DNA of 64,000 nucleotides, from contig NZ_DFQV01000017.1 of assembly GCF_002377945.1 (NCBI RefSeq), forward strand, positions 113,596 to 177,595. The letters are read 5' to 3'. The DNA is from Psychrobacter sp. UBA3480 (lineage in GTDB: Bacteria > Pseudomonadota > Gammaproteobacteria > Pseudomonadales > Moraxellaceae). Below the pieces are notes generated by a model. That model did no database searches. It was not told the DNA's origin and saw only the letters and a program-made list of their open reading frames with translations. Shown here one piece after another: positions 36,023-46,196 of this stretch (its first letter is position 1; each line of letters opens with the position of its first letter). Both the position numbers and the translations under genes were made by a program.

Positions 36023-38110
36023 TTAACTCGCTACCTTTATTGTGCTACTAGGCTCTTCTAAATAATACCCCTGCAAATAGCGTGCGCCTACACTCCAAGC
36101 AACCGACATCGTTGCTGCATCTTCGATATAAGGCATGAGCACGTCGACTTTGATATCATTAGTGCGCATGATAATAGACTTGACCGTCTCTAAATTTTCT
36201 GCTGAACCAATGTCTTGAATATAACTACGTGCCAAGCGCACCATATCAGGTTGGACAAAATTGGCAATTTCAATAGATTTGGCAGACGAGCCAAAGTTAT
36301 TGACACCGATTTGACAATTAACATCGTTGAGCGCGGAAAATTGGGATTTGGCGACGGTTAAATGATCAGAGATATCTATTTCATTGAACTGTAGTGTTAA
36401 TACACCAGCTGTACCACCTACTGCCTTTATCAATTGACTGGCAACAATCGGCAATTTTTTATCAACTAATGAAGCACTGGTTAACTGTACTAACAATCTG
36501 GCTTCAGGATGCACTTTACGTACGTCATTAATTTTTTTGCAGGCATTGATAAGTACCCATCGATCGATCTTTTCTAATAGTTGATGCGTTTTAGCCACTG
36601 CCATAAACTGATCAGGGGTCAATACAGTATTGTCCGCATCGGACAATGGTAGCCTTAGATACACTTCAAAGAAATCGCTACGATCGTTGTTGATATCGTA
36701 TATTGATTGGAATGATAGCTCAAAGCGGTTGTTAGTAATGGCATCAACCAACGATTCGGCAAGTGCATGATCGTCACTATTAGCATGTTCGCTTGGATCA
36801 TATATATGATAAGATCCACCGCTATTAGAAGTTTCTACCATGATTTGACTCATAGCATCCATAGCACGTTCTAGTATGACAGTAGGCTCTGCTGTGTTCT
36901 TTTCAATTTTGACAATAGCAGTGCTAACCGTTGTATTCGTCGTACGTTTATCTACCTCGATAAACATATCCTTAATAGAGGAACCGATATGCACAGCCAG
37001 TTCTTCAAGTTCACTTGCAGTCTTATTTTTGACAAGTATCGTAAACGCGGTATCACTAAAACGGCTCACATGACCATCAGGTACTAGCTCATCTAACGTA
37101 TAGGCAACTTGTTTGACAGTCGTATCTATTCCTTGTAGACCTAAGCTACTTCTTATTCTACCTACATTGTCAAGCTGCACATATAGCAGTGCTGCTGTCA
37201 ACAACCCTTGTACTGCCTGCTGATGTATTATTGCCATCTGCTCTTCAAAACCGCGACGATTATCAAGGCCTGTTAAATTGTCTTTGCGCTCAGCGGCAGC
37301 CAAGCGTTTAGCTACCTCTGCACTATTATTACTATTTTGTTGAATAATAATCTGAGTGACTGGCTCACCTTCTAATGTTGCCGATGCCAATTGTAACTTT
37401 GCTTCAAAAGTGCTGCCATCTGTCCGCACACTTTCAAAATTAAACTCAACGTCTTGGCGATTGCCTTTGTCAAACTGACGTAAAAACTGTTTAAATCCTT
37501 TGACACTATCACCACCCGAAATCAGATCAATAATAGGCACGCCTACCGCTTCATTCATTGATTTGAAACCGAATAATTGGAGATAGGGATCATTAGCAAA
37601 GATATGAATCCCTTCATCAATATAAGCAACCGCGCTCTTGGAGTTCTTAATCAGCACATTAGCACGTTGTTCTGCTTCAGACAGTACTTGACGTAAAGTT
37701 TTTAGCTCACGACGACTGCGCAAACTACTATGCTGTAGACAAATAGCCATGACGACAGGCATTTCTTGATCGATGGTGAGCGCTTTGACCATTGTGCCAC
37801 TAATAACAGTAGGTAGTCCTTCCTCATTACAAGCTGTCGTCGCTATCTCTTCGTTCACTAGACAAATCATCGGCAGATCAATACTTTGCTCTTGTACTAG
37901 GCTCACTACATCCGTAAAGCTCATATCATAAGCCTTACCAAATACCAAGATATCCCACGGTTGGCGTAAGAGTTTCAATAGCTCTTCTTTATCGTCCAAA
38001 AACCCTAAATTTACATTATCGTAATAAGGACTCAATAACTGCACAAGACGTTCAGCGTAGAGCTGATCATCATTGATTACCAATAAATTCAAAAGAGATT
38101 GAGAGCGCAT
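36023..38110 (-). CDS. fimX: FimX-like degenerate GGDEF/EAL regulator of type IV pili
   Basis: A 695-residue protein with four parts: a response-regulator-like N-terminus (LLVINDDQLYAERLVQLLSP, about 10-125), a PAS domain (150-260), a GGDEF domain (285-420) and an EAL domain (440-690). The GGDEF signature is replaced by RFSDTAF and EAL by EVYLRL, so neither synthesis nor breakdown of c-di-GMP is expected. That is the pattern of P. aeruginosa FimX (about 690 residues), a c-di-GMP-binding effector needed for type IV pilus assembly and twitching. It is the best match in length and domain order. Its neighbour is an unrecognised 585-residue gene. Confidence 0.88.
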   Translation of the reverse strand: MRSQSLLNLLVINDDQLYAERLVQLLSPYYDNVNLGFLDDKEELLKLLRQPWDILVFGKAYDMSFTDVVSLVQEQSIDLPMICLVNEEIATTACNEEGLPTVISGTMVKALTIDQEMPVVMAICLQHSSLRSRRELKTLRQVLSEAEQRANVLIKNSKSAVAYIDEGIHIFANDPYLQLFGFKSMNEAVGVPIIDLISGGDSVKGFKQFLRQFDKGNRQDVEFNFESVRTDGSTFEAKLQLASATLEGEPVTQIIIQQNSNNSAEVAKRLAAAERKDNLTGLDNRRGFEEQMAIIHQQAVQGLLTAALLYVQLDNVGRIRSSLGLQGIDTTVKQVAYTLDELVPDGHVSRFSDTAFTILVKNKTASELEELAVHIGSSIKDMFIEVDKRTTNTTVSTAIVKIEKNTAEPTVILERAMDAMSQIMVETSNSGGSYHIYDPSEHANSDDHALAESLVDAITNNRFELSFQSIYDINNDRSDFFEVYLRLPLSDADNTVLTPDQFMAVAKTHQLLEKIDRWVLINACKKINDVRKVHPEARLLVQLTSASLVDKKLPIVASQLIKAVGGTAGVLTLQFNEIDISDHLTVAKSQFSALNDVNCQIGVNNFGSSAKSIEIANFVQPDMVRLARSYIQDIGSAENLETVKSIIMRTNDIKVDVLMPYIEDAATMSVAWSVGARYLQGYYLEEPSSTIKVAS

Positions 38111-38420
38111 AGGGAGCCTTTTAATCGTATTTTTATCTTGATACCTTACACCTTTCCTTCAGACTAGCCTAACATGAAAGAAGCACTAGGATGAAGTTCA
38201 GAAAATCTTATCGTATTGACTGAGTTTTTGGTTTAGGTTGTTTTTTTATTGTTAGGGGTATCATAGAAGTCAGAGTAACAACATCCGTCATTATAGACAA
38301 TAATTCAGCCCGCTGCAGATTAACTTATGCCCCTTGTTGTCCACTATATTTTTGTTAAAAACCTGTATGGCTTCGCTGCTACCAACCTATCTATCTGCGT
38401 TTTGGGAACAAAGGTAAGGC
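38111..38420. other. Intergenic region upstream of fimX
   Basis: A 310-base gap between two minus-strand genes, AT-rich, with no ORF or repeat that I can support. It presumably holds the fimX promoter. Confidence 0.4.
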
Positions 38421-40178
38421 CTAGAGTTGCGCTACCTCATATTGACTAAACTCATCAGTCATCATCAGCCTACGCCCTAATCGTAAAGAGGTTTGTTTAT
38501 TGCCGATACGCATGACGACTCTATCATCAATTTGAAAATAAGAAGGTGGCACTATCAACGTGCCAGTAGTGTTCAGCTTTTCATCTTTTCCAAGGATAAA
38601 TGCTGGTACAAAATGGCGGCTTCTCGTTTTGCTGCCCTCCAAACGTAACCCACACGCTACAAGCTTATGTCCGAGTACCTGCCATTCTACTTCTAGATTT
38701 TTGGTATCTAGGTTGAGCCAGCGTACCACGCCTATTGACCAGTCAGGTTGAACCGTGTCAACAGAGCGGCAGATTAGAAGCAAATTCATGATATGTAAGG
38801 GCTTTGGTGCCGTTGTAGAAAAGTCAGGGTCAGCTTTTTCTACACTGAGCCCACCTTTATTGAGAACAGCTTCATCAATAGAATCCTTATCTAGCTCACT
38901 ATCTTTCGGTAACAGATGCAGTGTGCGATATGGTGAAAAATTGTCATGATCATCAAACAACTCTATGGTTGCACTGTCGTAAACGCGTCTTTTGTCGAAT
39001 GTATTGTATAAAGGGCGCTCTTCTTCTCTCAGATCTTTTATAGAAATTAGGTTAGCAAAGCTTTGTGAATGACTAGCATGATAGTGTATATCGCTGAAGT
39101 TAGTAATTAGTTTCGCATGCTGGGTGGTACTATATTTGGTTGGCAAGGTTAGTGGCGGCTGTAAGTAACGATAGCTAATAGTCATTGAAATAGTATTGAG
39201 TAAACTATACTCTACTCCTACACCACCTTCTTCTATAAAAGCTTGCTTACGTGAATTGAAATATAGAACCATCGGCGTAAGCTCTATAAATAGACAATCA
39301 TGACGATCTTCATACGGATTAATATTAGAGTTGGCAGTTAAATAACTGGGTGGGCTATTACTATGAAGATCAACAAAAACCCGTGTCTCAGTGGTTGGCT
39401 CCATTGTTGCAACCATATACTTAGCCCACTCAGGCAGTAATCGTTGTACCAGTAAGATTGTGGGGCGTCTCATAGCACGCACGTTCAATAAATGTTGTAA
39501 ACAGATTTGGCAATATAATTGATGGATATTATTTGCCTGATGTGTGGCAGTATGTATGCTCAGGTCAATATCAGTCACTTTTTGCTCATGCGCTAAATAG
39601 TACAACTGATTGATTCTAGACCATAGGTAATTTGATGGCTTTCGATAACATAGCGCCTCTTCACCTAATAGTTTTTGGTATCTTAATAGTGACTGATACG
39701 TCGCAATAGCGAGTGTGCTAGAAGGCTTTTTCTCAGTACTAAAATAGCGCTGCCAACCTTTGCTAGAAGAAAACTTCAACGGATCATTTGAAGATAAAAC
39801 TTCACGACGTATAACTCTATCGTAGACCATAATAATCAAATAATGTAGTGATTGTATTTGAGCAACACACAACATTTGAGACTGATTAAGCGCACCTGTC
39901 TCATATATATAATGCTGCCTCAGAGTCGCTATCAATCGATCTGAAGCATCGACTACTGTAGCCGTAAGTTTAAGGCGTTGTTGGTCATCTATATTGGCTT
40001 CACGTAGTACTATTAGTACACTTTCTAGATGTTCTGCTTGCTGCTCCTGAGTTTGTGAAGGTAGCGTTGTCAATAGCTTGAGTAAGTATCGCTCTTGACC
40101 GTTTACTGAACGATTTGATGACAGAGGTAGTGGCGCTGTAGAATTTAAATGCTCTTGAAACATTGATAACGTTATCAT
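38421..40178 (-). CDS. Uncharacterised 585-residue protein next to fimX
   Basis: I do not recognise this protein by family. It is soluble, with no signal or membrane segment. The N-terminal half (about 1-260) is helical: ERYLLKLLTTLPSQ, AVAQ-like helices, SSTLAIATYQSLLRYQKLLG. The middle has a charged linker (about 360-450). The C-terminal 120 residues are strand-rich: WSIGVVRWLNLDTKNLEVEW, GHKLVACGLRLEG, VVMRIGNKQTSLRLGRRLM. The G-V-V-R-W-L stretch resembles beta-barrel modules of the PilZ kind, but no RxxxR/DxSxxG c-di-GMP motif is clear. Position beside fimX and before epmB/efp hints at a pilus or c-di-GMP role. Confidence 0.75.
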   Translation of the reverse strand: MITLSMFQEHLNSTAPLPLSSNRSVNGQERYLLKLLTTLPSQTQEQQAEHLESVLIVLREANIDDQQRLKLTATVVDASDRLIATLRQHYIYETGALNQSQMLCVAQIQSLHYLIIMVYDRVIRREVLSSNDPLKFSSSKGWQRYFSTEKKPSSTLAIATYQSLLRYQKLLGEEALCYRKPSNYLWSRINQLYYLAHEQKVTDIDLSIHTATHQANNIHQLYCQICLQHLLNVRAMRRPTILLVQRLLPEWAKYMVATMEPTTETRVFVDLHSNSPPSYLTANSNINPYEDRHDCLFIELTPMVLYFNSRKQAFIEEGGVGVEYSLLNTISMTISYRYLQPPLTLPTKYSTTQHAKLITNFSDIHYHASHSQSFANLISIKDLREEERPLYNTFDKRRVYDSATIELFDDHDNFSPYRTLHLLPKDSELDKDSIDEAVLNKGGLSVEKADPDFSTTAPKPLHIMNLLLICRSVDTVQPDWSIGVVRWLNLDTKNLEVEWQVLGHKLVACGLRLEGSKTRSRHFVPAFILGKDEKLNTTGTLIVPPSYFQIDDRVVMRIGNKQTSLRLGRRLMMTDEFSQYEVAQL

Positions 40179-40546
40179 CAGTATCTTTACTCTCTATTAG
40201 TCACTCTGAAGCAATCAGTAATATGCAGCAGTACAAATACATGTATGGCATAAAAAATGTTTGTTAAGCTCGACTATAGAAAAGTGATGATATCTATTTA
40301 TTGTGAGCCTAAATCTAGCAGTACGCTCTGACAATACCTATATACTGGCAAAGTTTTGTATTTAACGTTATATGCTTTTTAGGTAGATTACATACTGACA
40401 GTTTATATTCTGTTCCAATCATATATCTATTTATACTTATAAAAAAGCATAAATCCTAGATTTTAGTTTCTAAAGATACTATCCGCATCTTTTTTAAGAG
40501 CCACTCTTTGTTTACTAATTCTCCTAAATTGATATAGTGCCCTACA
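40179..40546. other. Intergenic region between the 585-residue gene and epmB
   Basis: A 368-base AT-rich stretch. It should carry the promoter of the minus-strand 585-residue gene and the 3' end of the epmB transcript. I see no ORF and no clear terminator. Confidence 0.4.
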
Positions 40547-41554
40547 TTAGCCATTGCTGTAAATATCAATCGGCACTTTAAAAGGTTTATTAGGTAACTC
40601 TCTGACCAACTTAGGAACAAGATAACCTGGCAATGATGCTAGCAATGACCAATAAAGCTCAATCGCTGCTTGCTCACTACTATCGAAATGCGCCGCACCA
40701 GCCACTTTGTCCAACACATGTAAATAATATGGTAGCACGCCAGAAGTAAACAAACGCTGACTAAGCTGCACTTGCCCTTCAAGAGTATCGTTGATACCTT
40801 TTAACAACACGGCTTGGTTTAATAGCGTAATTCCAGCTGCTCTAACACGTTGCAAATGCTCAGCGGTTGGCGCATCTAGCTCATTGGCATGATTACAATG
40901 AATCACCATGACAATATGACAGCGACTTTGAGATAACCTCTCTAACAATGCAGCGTCCAAGCGTGCGGGTATCACCAATGGCAAACGCGTATGCAGCCGA
41001 ATGGTAGTAATCTGCGGAAGAGACTCCAAAGTATCTAACCATGCAAACAATCGTCTATTGGTCACATTTAGTGGGTCACCACCACTCAAAATCACCTCAT
41101 TGATCTCAGGATTTGCATTAATATAGTTGATGATATTTTCTTTTGCATCAGCAGTCGGCATATTGGCACTATAGTCAAAATGCTGACGAAAGCAGTAACG
41201 GCAATGAATAGCGCACGCGCCTGTAATCGTTAACAATACTCTTGACTGATATTTATGGAGCAAGCCTTTCACAGGGTTTTGAGTGTTTTCGCTTAGCGGA
41301 TCTGCCACGTACCCTGTGACGTTGATTTGCTCTTGCTGGTCTGGCAACACTTGTTTAAGCAGGGGATCATTACGGTCGCCAATAGCCATTTTTGCCACAA
41401 AGCCACGCGGCACACGCAGTTCAAAATGCTTAGGTACGTAAACTTCTGCACGCATTGATTCAAGCTGTAGGATACTTAATAGCTCATCAACAGATGTAAT
41501 AGCTTCCGATAATTGCGTTTGCCAGTTTTTTTGTGTGATTAAATGGTTTATCAT
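40547..41554 (-). CDS. epmB: EF-P lysine 2,3-aminomutase EpmB
   Basis: A 335-residue radical-SAM enzyme of the KamA family. The 4Fe-4S site is CAIHCRYCFRQHF (C-x3-C-x2-C), with EVILSGGDPLNVTNRRLFAW, RLHTRLPLVIPARL and the PLP-region PYYLHVLDKVAGAAHFD. EpmB converts (S)-alpha-lysine to beta-lysine, which EpmA attaches to elongation factor P. It is divergent from efp with 160 bases between, a common arrangement. No epmA is in the window. The start ATG at 41554 (MINHLITQKNWQTQL) fits family N-termini. Confidence 0.95.
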   Translation of the reverse strand: MINHLITQKNWQTQLSEAITSVDELLSILQLESMRAEVYVPKHFELRVPRGFVAKMAIGDRNDPLLKQVLPDQQEQINVTGYVADPLSENTQNPVKGLLHKYQSRVLLTITGACAIHCRYCFRQHFDYSANMPTADAKENIINYINANPEINEVILSGGDPLNVTNRRLFAWLDTLESLPQITTIRLHTRLPLVIPARLDAALLERLSQSRCHIVMVIHCNHANELDAPTAEHLQRVRAAGITLLNQAVLLKGINDTLEGQVQLSQRLFTSGVLPYYLHVLDKVAGAAHFDSSEQAAIELYWSLLASLPGYLVPKLVRELPNKPFKVPIDIYSNG

Positions 41555-41714
41555 GACAGCCTATTACCTGTGCCCAAAATCCGATATTATACGCCCTTAG
41601 TGTCTAGCCTATCAAAGTATCCTCGTTAATCCGTAAATACTTGGCATAACAGAAAATTTTGGTACAGTCAGCCCTATGTCTTACTATTATATTTACAACC
41701 CCTAGGAGTTTCTT

Positions 41715-42287
41715 GTGGCAAGTTTTTCTACTAATGAATTTAAAGCTGGTCTAAAAGTGATGCTTGATGGCAACCCTTGTGCCATTCTTGAAAACGAGTT
41801 TGTTAAGCCTGGTAAAGGTCAAGCCTTTAACCGTGTTAAGTTGCGCAATCTTCGTAGTGGCAAAGTACTGGAACAAACTTTCAAATCAGGTGACAGCTTA
41901 GAAGCTGCTGATGTGATGGATACTGAAATGAACTATCTATACAACGATGGCGAGTTTTGGCATTTTATGCATCCTGAGAGCTTTGAGCAGATTCAAGCGG
42001 ACAAAAACGCAATGAGTGACTCAATCAAGTGGTTAAAAGAAAACAGCAATGCTCTATGTACCATTACGTTATTTAATGGCGCTCCTCTGTCAGTCACGCC
42101 GCCTAACTTCGTTGAGTTAGAAATTGTAGAAACAGATCCTGGCGTACGTGGTGATACTTCAGGCGGTGGAGGTAAACCTGCTAAATTAGAGACAGGTGCC
42201 GTTGTACGTGTACCATTATTTGTGCAACAAGGGGAAGTGGTACGTGTCGATACGCGTACTGGCGACTACCAAACTCGCGTAAACTAA
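41715..42287 (+). CDS. efp: Elongation factor P
   Basis: EF-P of 190 residues, the normal size, with its KOW-like N-terminal domain and two OB domains. The modified lysine is in the loop [19 protein letters not shown] (PGKGQ, about Lys34), and the C-terminus contains [43 protein letters not shown]. It relieves ribosome stalling at polyproline. The start is GTG at 41715, supported by AGGAG at 41704-41708 six bases away and by the protein N-terminus [10 protein letters not shown]. It is opposite epmB, whose product modifies it. A terminator follows. Confidence 0.97.
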   Translation: MASFSTNEFKAGLKVMLDGNPCAILENEFVKPGKGQAFNRVKLRNLRSGKVLEQTFKSGDSLEAADVMDTEMNYLYNDGEFWHFMHPESFEQIQADKNAMSDSIKWLKENSNALCTITLFNGAPLSVTPPNFVELEIVETDPGVRGDTSGGGGKPAKLETGAVVRVPLFVQQGEVVRVDTRTGDYQTRVN

Positions 42288-42342
42288 TATCGCTCTAAAC
42301 ATGACTGGTAGTTGATATTTACTAATACCTCTATCATCAAGA

Positions 42343-42378
42343 AAAAAGCTTAACCACCATATAGGCGGTTAAGCTTTT
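42343..42378 (+). terminator. Terminator after efp
   Basis: AAAAAGCTTAACCACC pairs with GGCGGTTAAGCTTTTT (one mismatch), followed by a T-run. It lies 55 bases after the efp stop and is symmetrical enough to also serve the converging kinase gene. Confidence 0.85.
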
Positions 42379-42445
42379 TTTATATTTATCAATCATAGTT
42401 TTATCGAAATGCTAATCAATAGTGCTAACAATAATATCTAGTAAG

Positions 42446-44248
42446 TTACTCCTCCTCCAATGATTGCTTCTGTATCAGCCAATACTGTACTAAGGCATTT
42501 AGCTGCTCTTGCTTAAAAGGTTTGGTACAATAGTCCTGCATACCAACTTTTAGATATTTCTCACGCTCGCCGTCCATTGCATTTGCAGTCAGGGCAATAA
42601 TAGGCGGTAGTACTCGGGGATCATATAATTCATGCAATTTAATAGTTGCCTGCACCCCATCCATAATCGGCATATGATGATCCATCAATATCACATCATA
42701 ACGGTCCGGGAATAAAGCGAAAGCCTCAATTGCTTGCTGACCATCCGTAACATGGGTAACGGTATGACCACTGCTGGTTAGTGATTTTTTGGCTATGATC
42801 GCATTGACAGCATCATCTTCGACCAACAATATATGACCAGACCGCTCATGCGTAGGTTCAATCATGGTCGTATCGTTAGAGTCTTGCCATGTCTCATACT
42901 TGTCTTCATCAATAGTAGTCAACGGTAATAAAACACTAAATGTCGTACCAACCCCTACTTCACTATTTACGTAAATGTGACCACCCATCAAATCGACTAG
43001 GGACTTACAAACAGACAGTCCAAGTCCAGTACCACCGTAAATACGATGGGTAAACTTATTTGCTTGATCGTAAGCGTCAAATATCGCCTCTAACGACTCT
43101 TCTTTGATACCAACACCAGTATCTTTCACTTCTATACACAAAGTCATGTTCTGACCGTTTTTATCGCACTCTATTTTGCTCGCTTCTTTTTCTTGACTCG
43201 TACTCACGAATTTTTCGTCAATGTTATTTGGACAGTAGCAATTGTCCATATGTTTAACATCGATACTTACTTGACCACCTTCACGCGTGAATTTAATCGC
43301 GTTATTGACCAAGTTTGCAATAATCTGTTTTAGACGTACAGGATCACCGTTTACATAAGGTGATAGTGTTTCAGTATAGTGATAATCTAAGGTTACGCCT
43401 CTTTGACGTGCCTTAATCGCAAATAAACTGACGACTTCATTGCATAAACTAGATAAATTCAATGGAATAGAGTCAATCGTCATTTTTCCAGACTCAACCT
43501 TCGATAAGTCTAAAATCCCATTAATAATGACCATCAAATGTTCATTAGAAACTTTAATGTTATCAACATAGTCACGCTGTTCGCTACTGAGTTCGGTATC
43601 GCCTAACATCTCTACCATACCGATAATACCGTTCATCGGTGTGCGAATCTCATGACTCATATTGGCCAAAAAGCTCGATTTCATCTCATTAGCACGCTTA
43701 GCATCACGTTGTTTATCTTGTAATTTCAACGCATCTGCGGCCATCATTGCAAACTGCGCCAATATCTTTTCTTGTTGACTGCTAAAACTCTGATGTGGCT
43801 CAGTATCCATAAGGCATAAGGTGCCTAGACGATACCTTTTGTTGTCTTCATTCAAGATAATAGGTGCACCAACATAAAATCGTAAATATGGAGCACCTGT
43901 GACCATGGGACTTTGGCTAAAACGGCTATCCTTAAAGGTGTCTAGCACGATTAATACATCATCAGACAGTATCGTATAATTACAAAAAGCCGTGTTACGT
44001 GGTCCTTTACTTACAGCCTCATCTTCACTACCAAATTGGCAGGCTGGCTTTAAATATTGAGTTTCCTCATCCATAAAAGTGATCGTGACTACAGGCACAT
44101 CAAAAAACAGCTTTACGAGTTCAACAAGCCGATCAAACGCAGGCTCCTCATCTTCATTGAGTACCTGATATTTCTTTAGCTTGTTGATACGCTCTATTTC
44201 ATCTACCGCGACAGGGTAGCTCTGCTGAGGTGAGTTAGATATAGACAA
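42446..44248 (-). CDS. GAF-domain hybrid histidine kinase with receiver
   Basis: A 600-residue soluble hybrid kinase. The N-terminal GAF domain (about 20-180) contains [21 protein letters not shown] and [14 protein letters not shown]. The HisKA domain has the phosphorylated His in [23 protein letters not shown] (about residue 200), then ATPase motifs [14 protein letters not shown] (N box), DTGVGI (G1) and [13 protein letters not shown] (G2). A C-terminal receiver ([19 protein letters not shown], phospho-acceptor in [10 protein letters not shown]) ends the protein. No membrane helix is present, so it senses a cytoplasmic signal. No HPt domain or response regulator gene is adjacent, so its output is unknown. 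Confidence 0.92.
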   Translation of the reverse strand: MSISNSPQQSYPVAVDEIERINKLKKYQVLNEDEEPAFDRLVELVKLFFDVPVVTITFMDEETQYLKPACQFGSEDEAVSKGPRNTAFCNYTILSDDVLIVLDTFKDSRFSQSPMVTGAPYLRFYVGAPIILNEDNKRYRLGTLCLMDTEPHQSFSSQQEKILAQFAMMAADALKLQDKQRDAKRANEMKSSFLANMSHEIRTPMNGIIGMVEMLGDTELSSEQRDYVDNIKVSNEHLMVIINGILDLSKVESGKMTIDSIPLNLSSLCNEVVSLFAIKARQRGVTLDYHYTETLSPYVNGDPVRLKQIIANLVNNAIKFTREGGQVSIDVKHMDNCYCPNNIDEKFVSTSQEKEASKIECDKNGQNMTLCIEVKDTGVGIKEESLEAIFDAYDQANKFTHRIYGGTGLGLSVCKSLVDLMGGHIYVNSEVGVGTTFSVLLPLTTIDEDKYETWQDSNDTTMIEPTHERSGHILLVEDDAVNAIIAKKSLTSSGHTVTHVTDGQQAIEAFALFPDRYDVILMDHHMPIMDGVQATIKLHELYDPRVLPPIIALTANAMDGEREKYLKVGMQDYCTKPFKQEQLNALVQYWLIQKQSLEEE

Positions 44249-44278
44249 GGTAAACTCCGTTAAATAATATCAGACGTA

Positions 44279-45139
44279 TTAGTTACGACTCGTCTGTCTT
44301 ATTAATAATTGTAATGCTTCACTCACCATAATCATCGCCACCACCGACGTAACGACCACTGCTGAGCCATAACCACCACACTGTAAACCGCCTGTTTGAC
44401 AGCTTTTATCTACAATTGGCGGCTCTGTCGAATAGACACATTTAATGCCAAATTTTTCTTTTAAAGCACTATTAATGCCTTTCTCGTGGCGTAACTTGTT
44501 GCGTAACTTTGCAAGTAGTGGGTCTTGATAACAATCACGCAAATCACTTACTCTAATCTGACTTGGATCTATCTTACCACCTGCACCGCCTGCACAGACC
44601 AACTTTAGTTTATTAAAACGACAGTGTAAAGCGATTGCTAGTTTCGCATTCATATCGTCTACACAGTCTAAAATAACAATCGGTTTACCTTGAGTATTGG
44701 CAAATTTGACTGCTTCACGACTTGGTAGAAGTGTGGCGACATTATCTACTGTCAAAAAATCATCGACTAAATTTAAGGTTACTGTGGGATTAATCTCTCT
44801 AATACGAGTTGCCATTGCTTCAATTTTACTTTGACCAAATGTGCTGTCCAATGCAGGCAATTGGCGATTGACATTAGACGCAACCAATACATCCAAATCA
44901 ATCAACGTAATCGTTCCCACTGCTGTCCGAGCCAGTGCCTCTGCTGCCCAAGAGCCCACCCCTCCTACACCAATAATGTAGACATGAGCTGCCGAAAAAG
45001 TATCAACCGCAGAGGTACCATATAGTGTCCGTGTACCTTGAAAACGACGATCGTACTGCTCATCTTGTTGGCGCGATTCGTCTTGTGCAAGACTGTCTGC
45101 GACGGATTCTGGTTGTTCAAATTGTCGCGTGTCACTCAT
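44279..45139 (-). CDS. tcdA: tRNA threonylcarbamoyladenosine dehydratase TcdA
   Basis: A 286-residue E1-like ATPase (ThiF/MoeB fold). The nucleotide loop reads VYIGVGGVGSWAAEALARTA-type sequence (Gly-rich, about residues 52-70), followed by TLIDLDVLVASNVNRQLPAL and VILDCVDDMNAKLAIALHC. TcdA (CsdL) cyclises t6A37 in ANN-decoding tRNAs to ct6A. The conserved segment RVSDLRDCYQDPLLAKLRNK and the C-terminal GYGSAVVVTSVVAMIMVSEAL, a membrane-associated helix, support TcdA over ThiF or MoeB. It begins 100 bases beyond the TatD stop and ends 31 bases before the kinase start, so these may share a transcript. Confidence 0.93.
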   Translation of the reverse strand: MSDTRQFEQPESVADSLAQDESRQQDEQYDRRFQGTRTLYGTSAVDTFSAAHVYIIGVGGVGSWAAEALARTAVGTITLIDLDVLVASNVNRQLPALDSTFGQSKIEAMATRIREINPTVTLNLVDDFLTVDNVATLLPSREAVKFANTQGKPIVILDCVDDMNAKLAIALHCRFNKLKLVCAGGAGGKIDPSQIRVSDLRDCYQDPLLAKLRNKLRHEKGINSALKEKFGIKCVYSTEPPIVDKSCQTGGLQCGGYGSAVVVTSVVAMIMVSEALQLLIRQTSRN

Positions 45140-45239
45140 AACAGATCAAATTCTCTTTTCAAATATTTTGGTTATCATTTATTTGGCTAGTACTTCTTAG
45201 CTTCTAATTACAACGATGCTTTTCTTATAAATGGCATCA

Positions 45240-46196
45240 TTAAACTGGATAAGCCCAGTCTACTTTCAGAGCATTACAGCTATTTTGCCACAATTGCTTA
45301 GCAAGTTTATCATGTGGTATTTCTAATAGCTCACTCAAGCTTGCTAATACCCACGGCAGGTTAGCTGGTATATTTCTATCATGTGAATGGGTGTCATCCG
45401 TTATTTGACAAATAATAGGTGTCATATCTGGACAATCCGTCTCAATGACCAAGCATTCGATGCCATGACTCTCAACTGCTACTTGAATAGCACGGCGCAG
45501 TTTTTTGGCATTCGGATTGGTTATCTGACCAGTAACACCCAGCTTAAACCCTAATTTTACAAAAGCCTTTGCCTCTTGCTCACCCCCGCTAAAGCTATGG
45601 GCAATACCGCCTAATTTATGCGCATCGTATTTATGCGCTTTTAATATTGCGAGTGCTTCAGCATGCGCCTTACGAATATGCAGCATCACTGGCAGACTAT
45701 GAGCCACGGCTATATCCAACTGCGCCGCAAAGAATCTTTTTTGTTGACCAAACACATCAGGCTGCTTCATTACATCGGTAAAGGTATCTAATCCAATCTC
45801 ACCAATGGCTAATGGACGACGCTTTATCACCATTTGCTCAAGTTGTATTAAATGGTCATCGGTATGTTGCTCAATATAAAAAGGATGCAAGCCAAGCGCG
45901 ATATGGACTTGAACATTGCACTTATCTTGGTTGTTTTCCTTCGTCGCAGACGATTGCGATAGTTCATTGATGAAGTCTTGAGTATCATACATTCGATCAA
46001 AATACTCATATAGATAACCTACTAGCACTAAGTGACGGATACCTTGACTATAAGCCTGCTCTACCTGTTGTCTGCGATCATTGTCGAATACTGGAGCATC
46101 AAAATGTGTATGCGTATCTATAAGAGGATAGACATTTTTTAAAACTTCTCTAGTGTTTGTTCTCTCAGCCATAGTCGCTGATTTTCTGCCACACAT
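45240..46196 (-). CDS. TatD-family metal-dependent hydrolase
   Basis: A 318-residue TatD-type nuclease or deoxyribonuclease. Metal ligands are in LIDTHTHFDAPVFD (HxH), GEIGLDTF (Glu), MLHIRKAHAE (His), IAHSFSGGEQEA (His) and IETDCPDMTPI (Asp). ALGLHPFYIEQH is the family's GxHP motif. TatD enzymes process DNA 3' ends and may act in repair. I choose the ATG at 46196, since GGAG (46204-46207) lies 7 bases upstream; MAERTN at 46172 is an alternative. Upstream of tcdA on the same strand. Confidence 0.92.
   Translation of the reverse strand: MCGRKSATMAERTNTREVLKNVYPLIDTHTHFDAPVFDNDRRQQVEQAYSQGIRHLVLVGYLYEYFDRMYDTQDFINELSQSSATKENNQDKCNVQVHIALGLHPFYIEQHTDDHLIQLEQMVIKRRPLAIGEIGLDTFTDVMKQPDVFGQQKRFFAAQLDIAVAHSLPVMLHIRKAHAEALAILKAHKYDAHKLGGIAHSFSGGEQEAKAFVKLGFKLGVTGQITNPNAKKLRRAIQVAVESHGIECLVIETDCPDMTPIICQITDDTHSHDRNIPANLPWVLASLSELLEIPHDKLAKQLWQNSCNALKVDWAYPV

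Noticed and set aside
38421..40178. A PilZ-domain protein
   Set aside because: The GVVRWL segment is suggestive, but the RxxxR and D/NxSxxG c-di-GMP motifs were not found, so no family is assigned.
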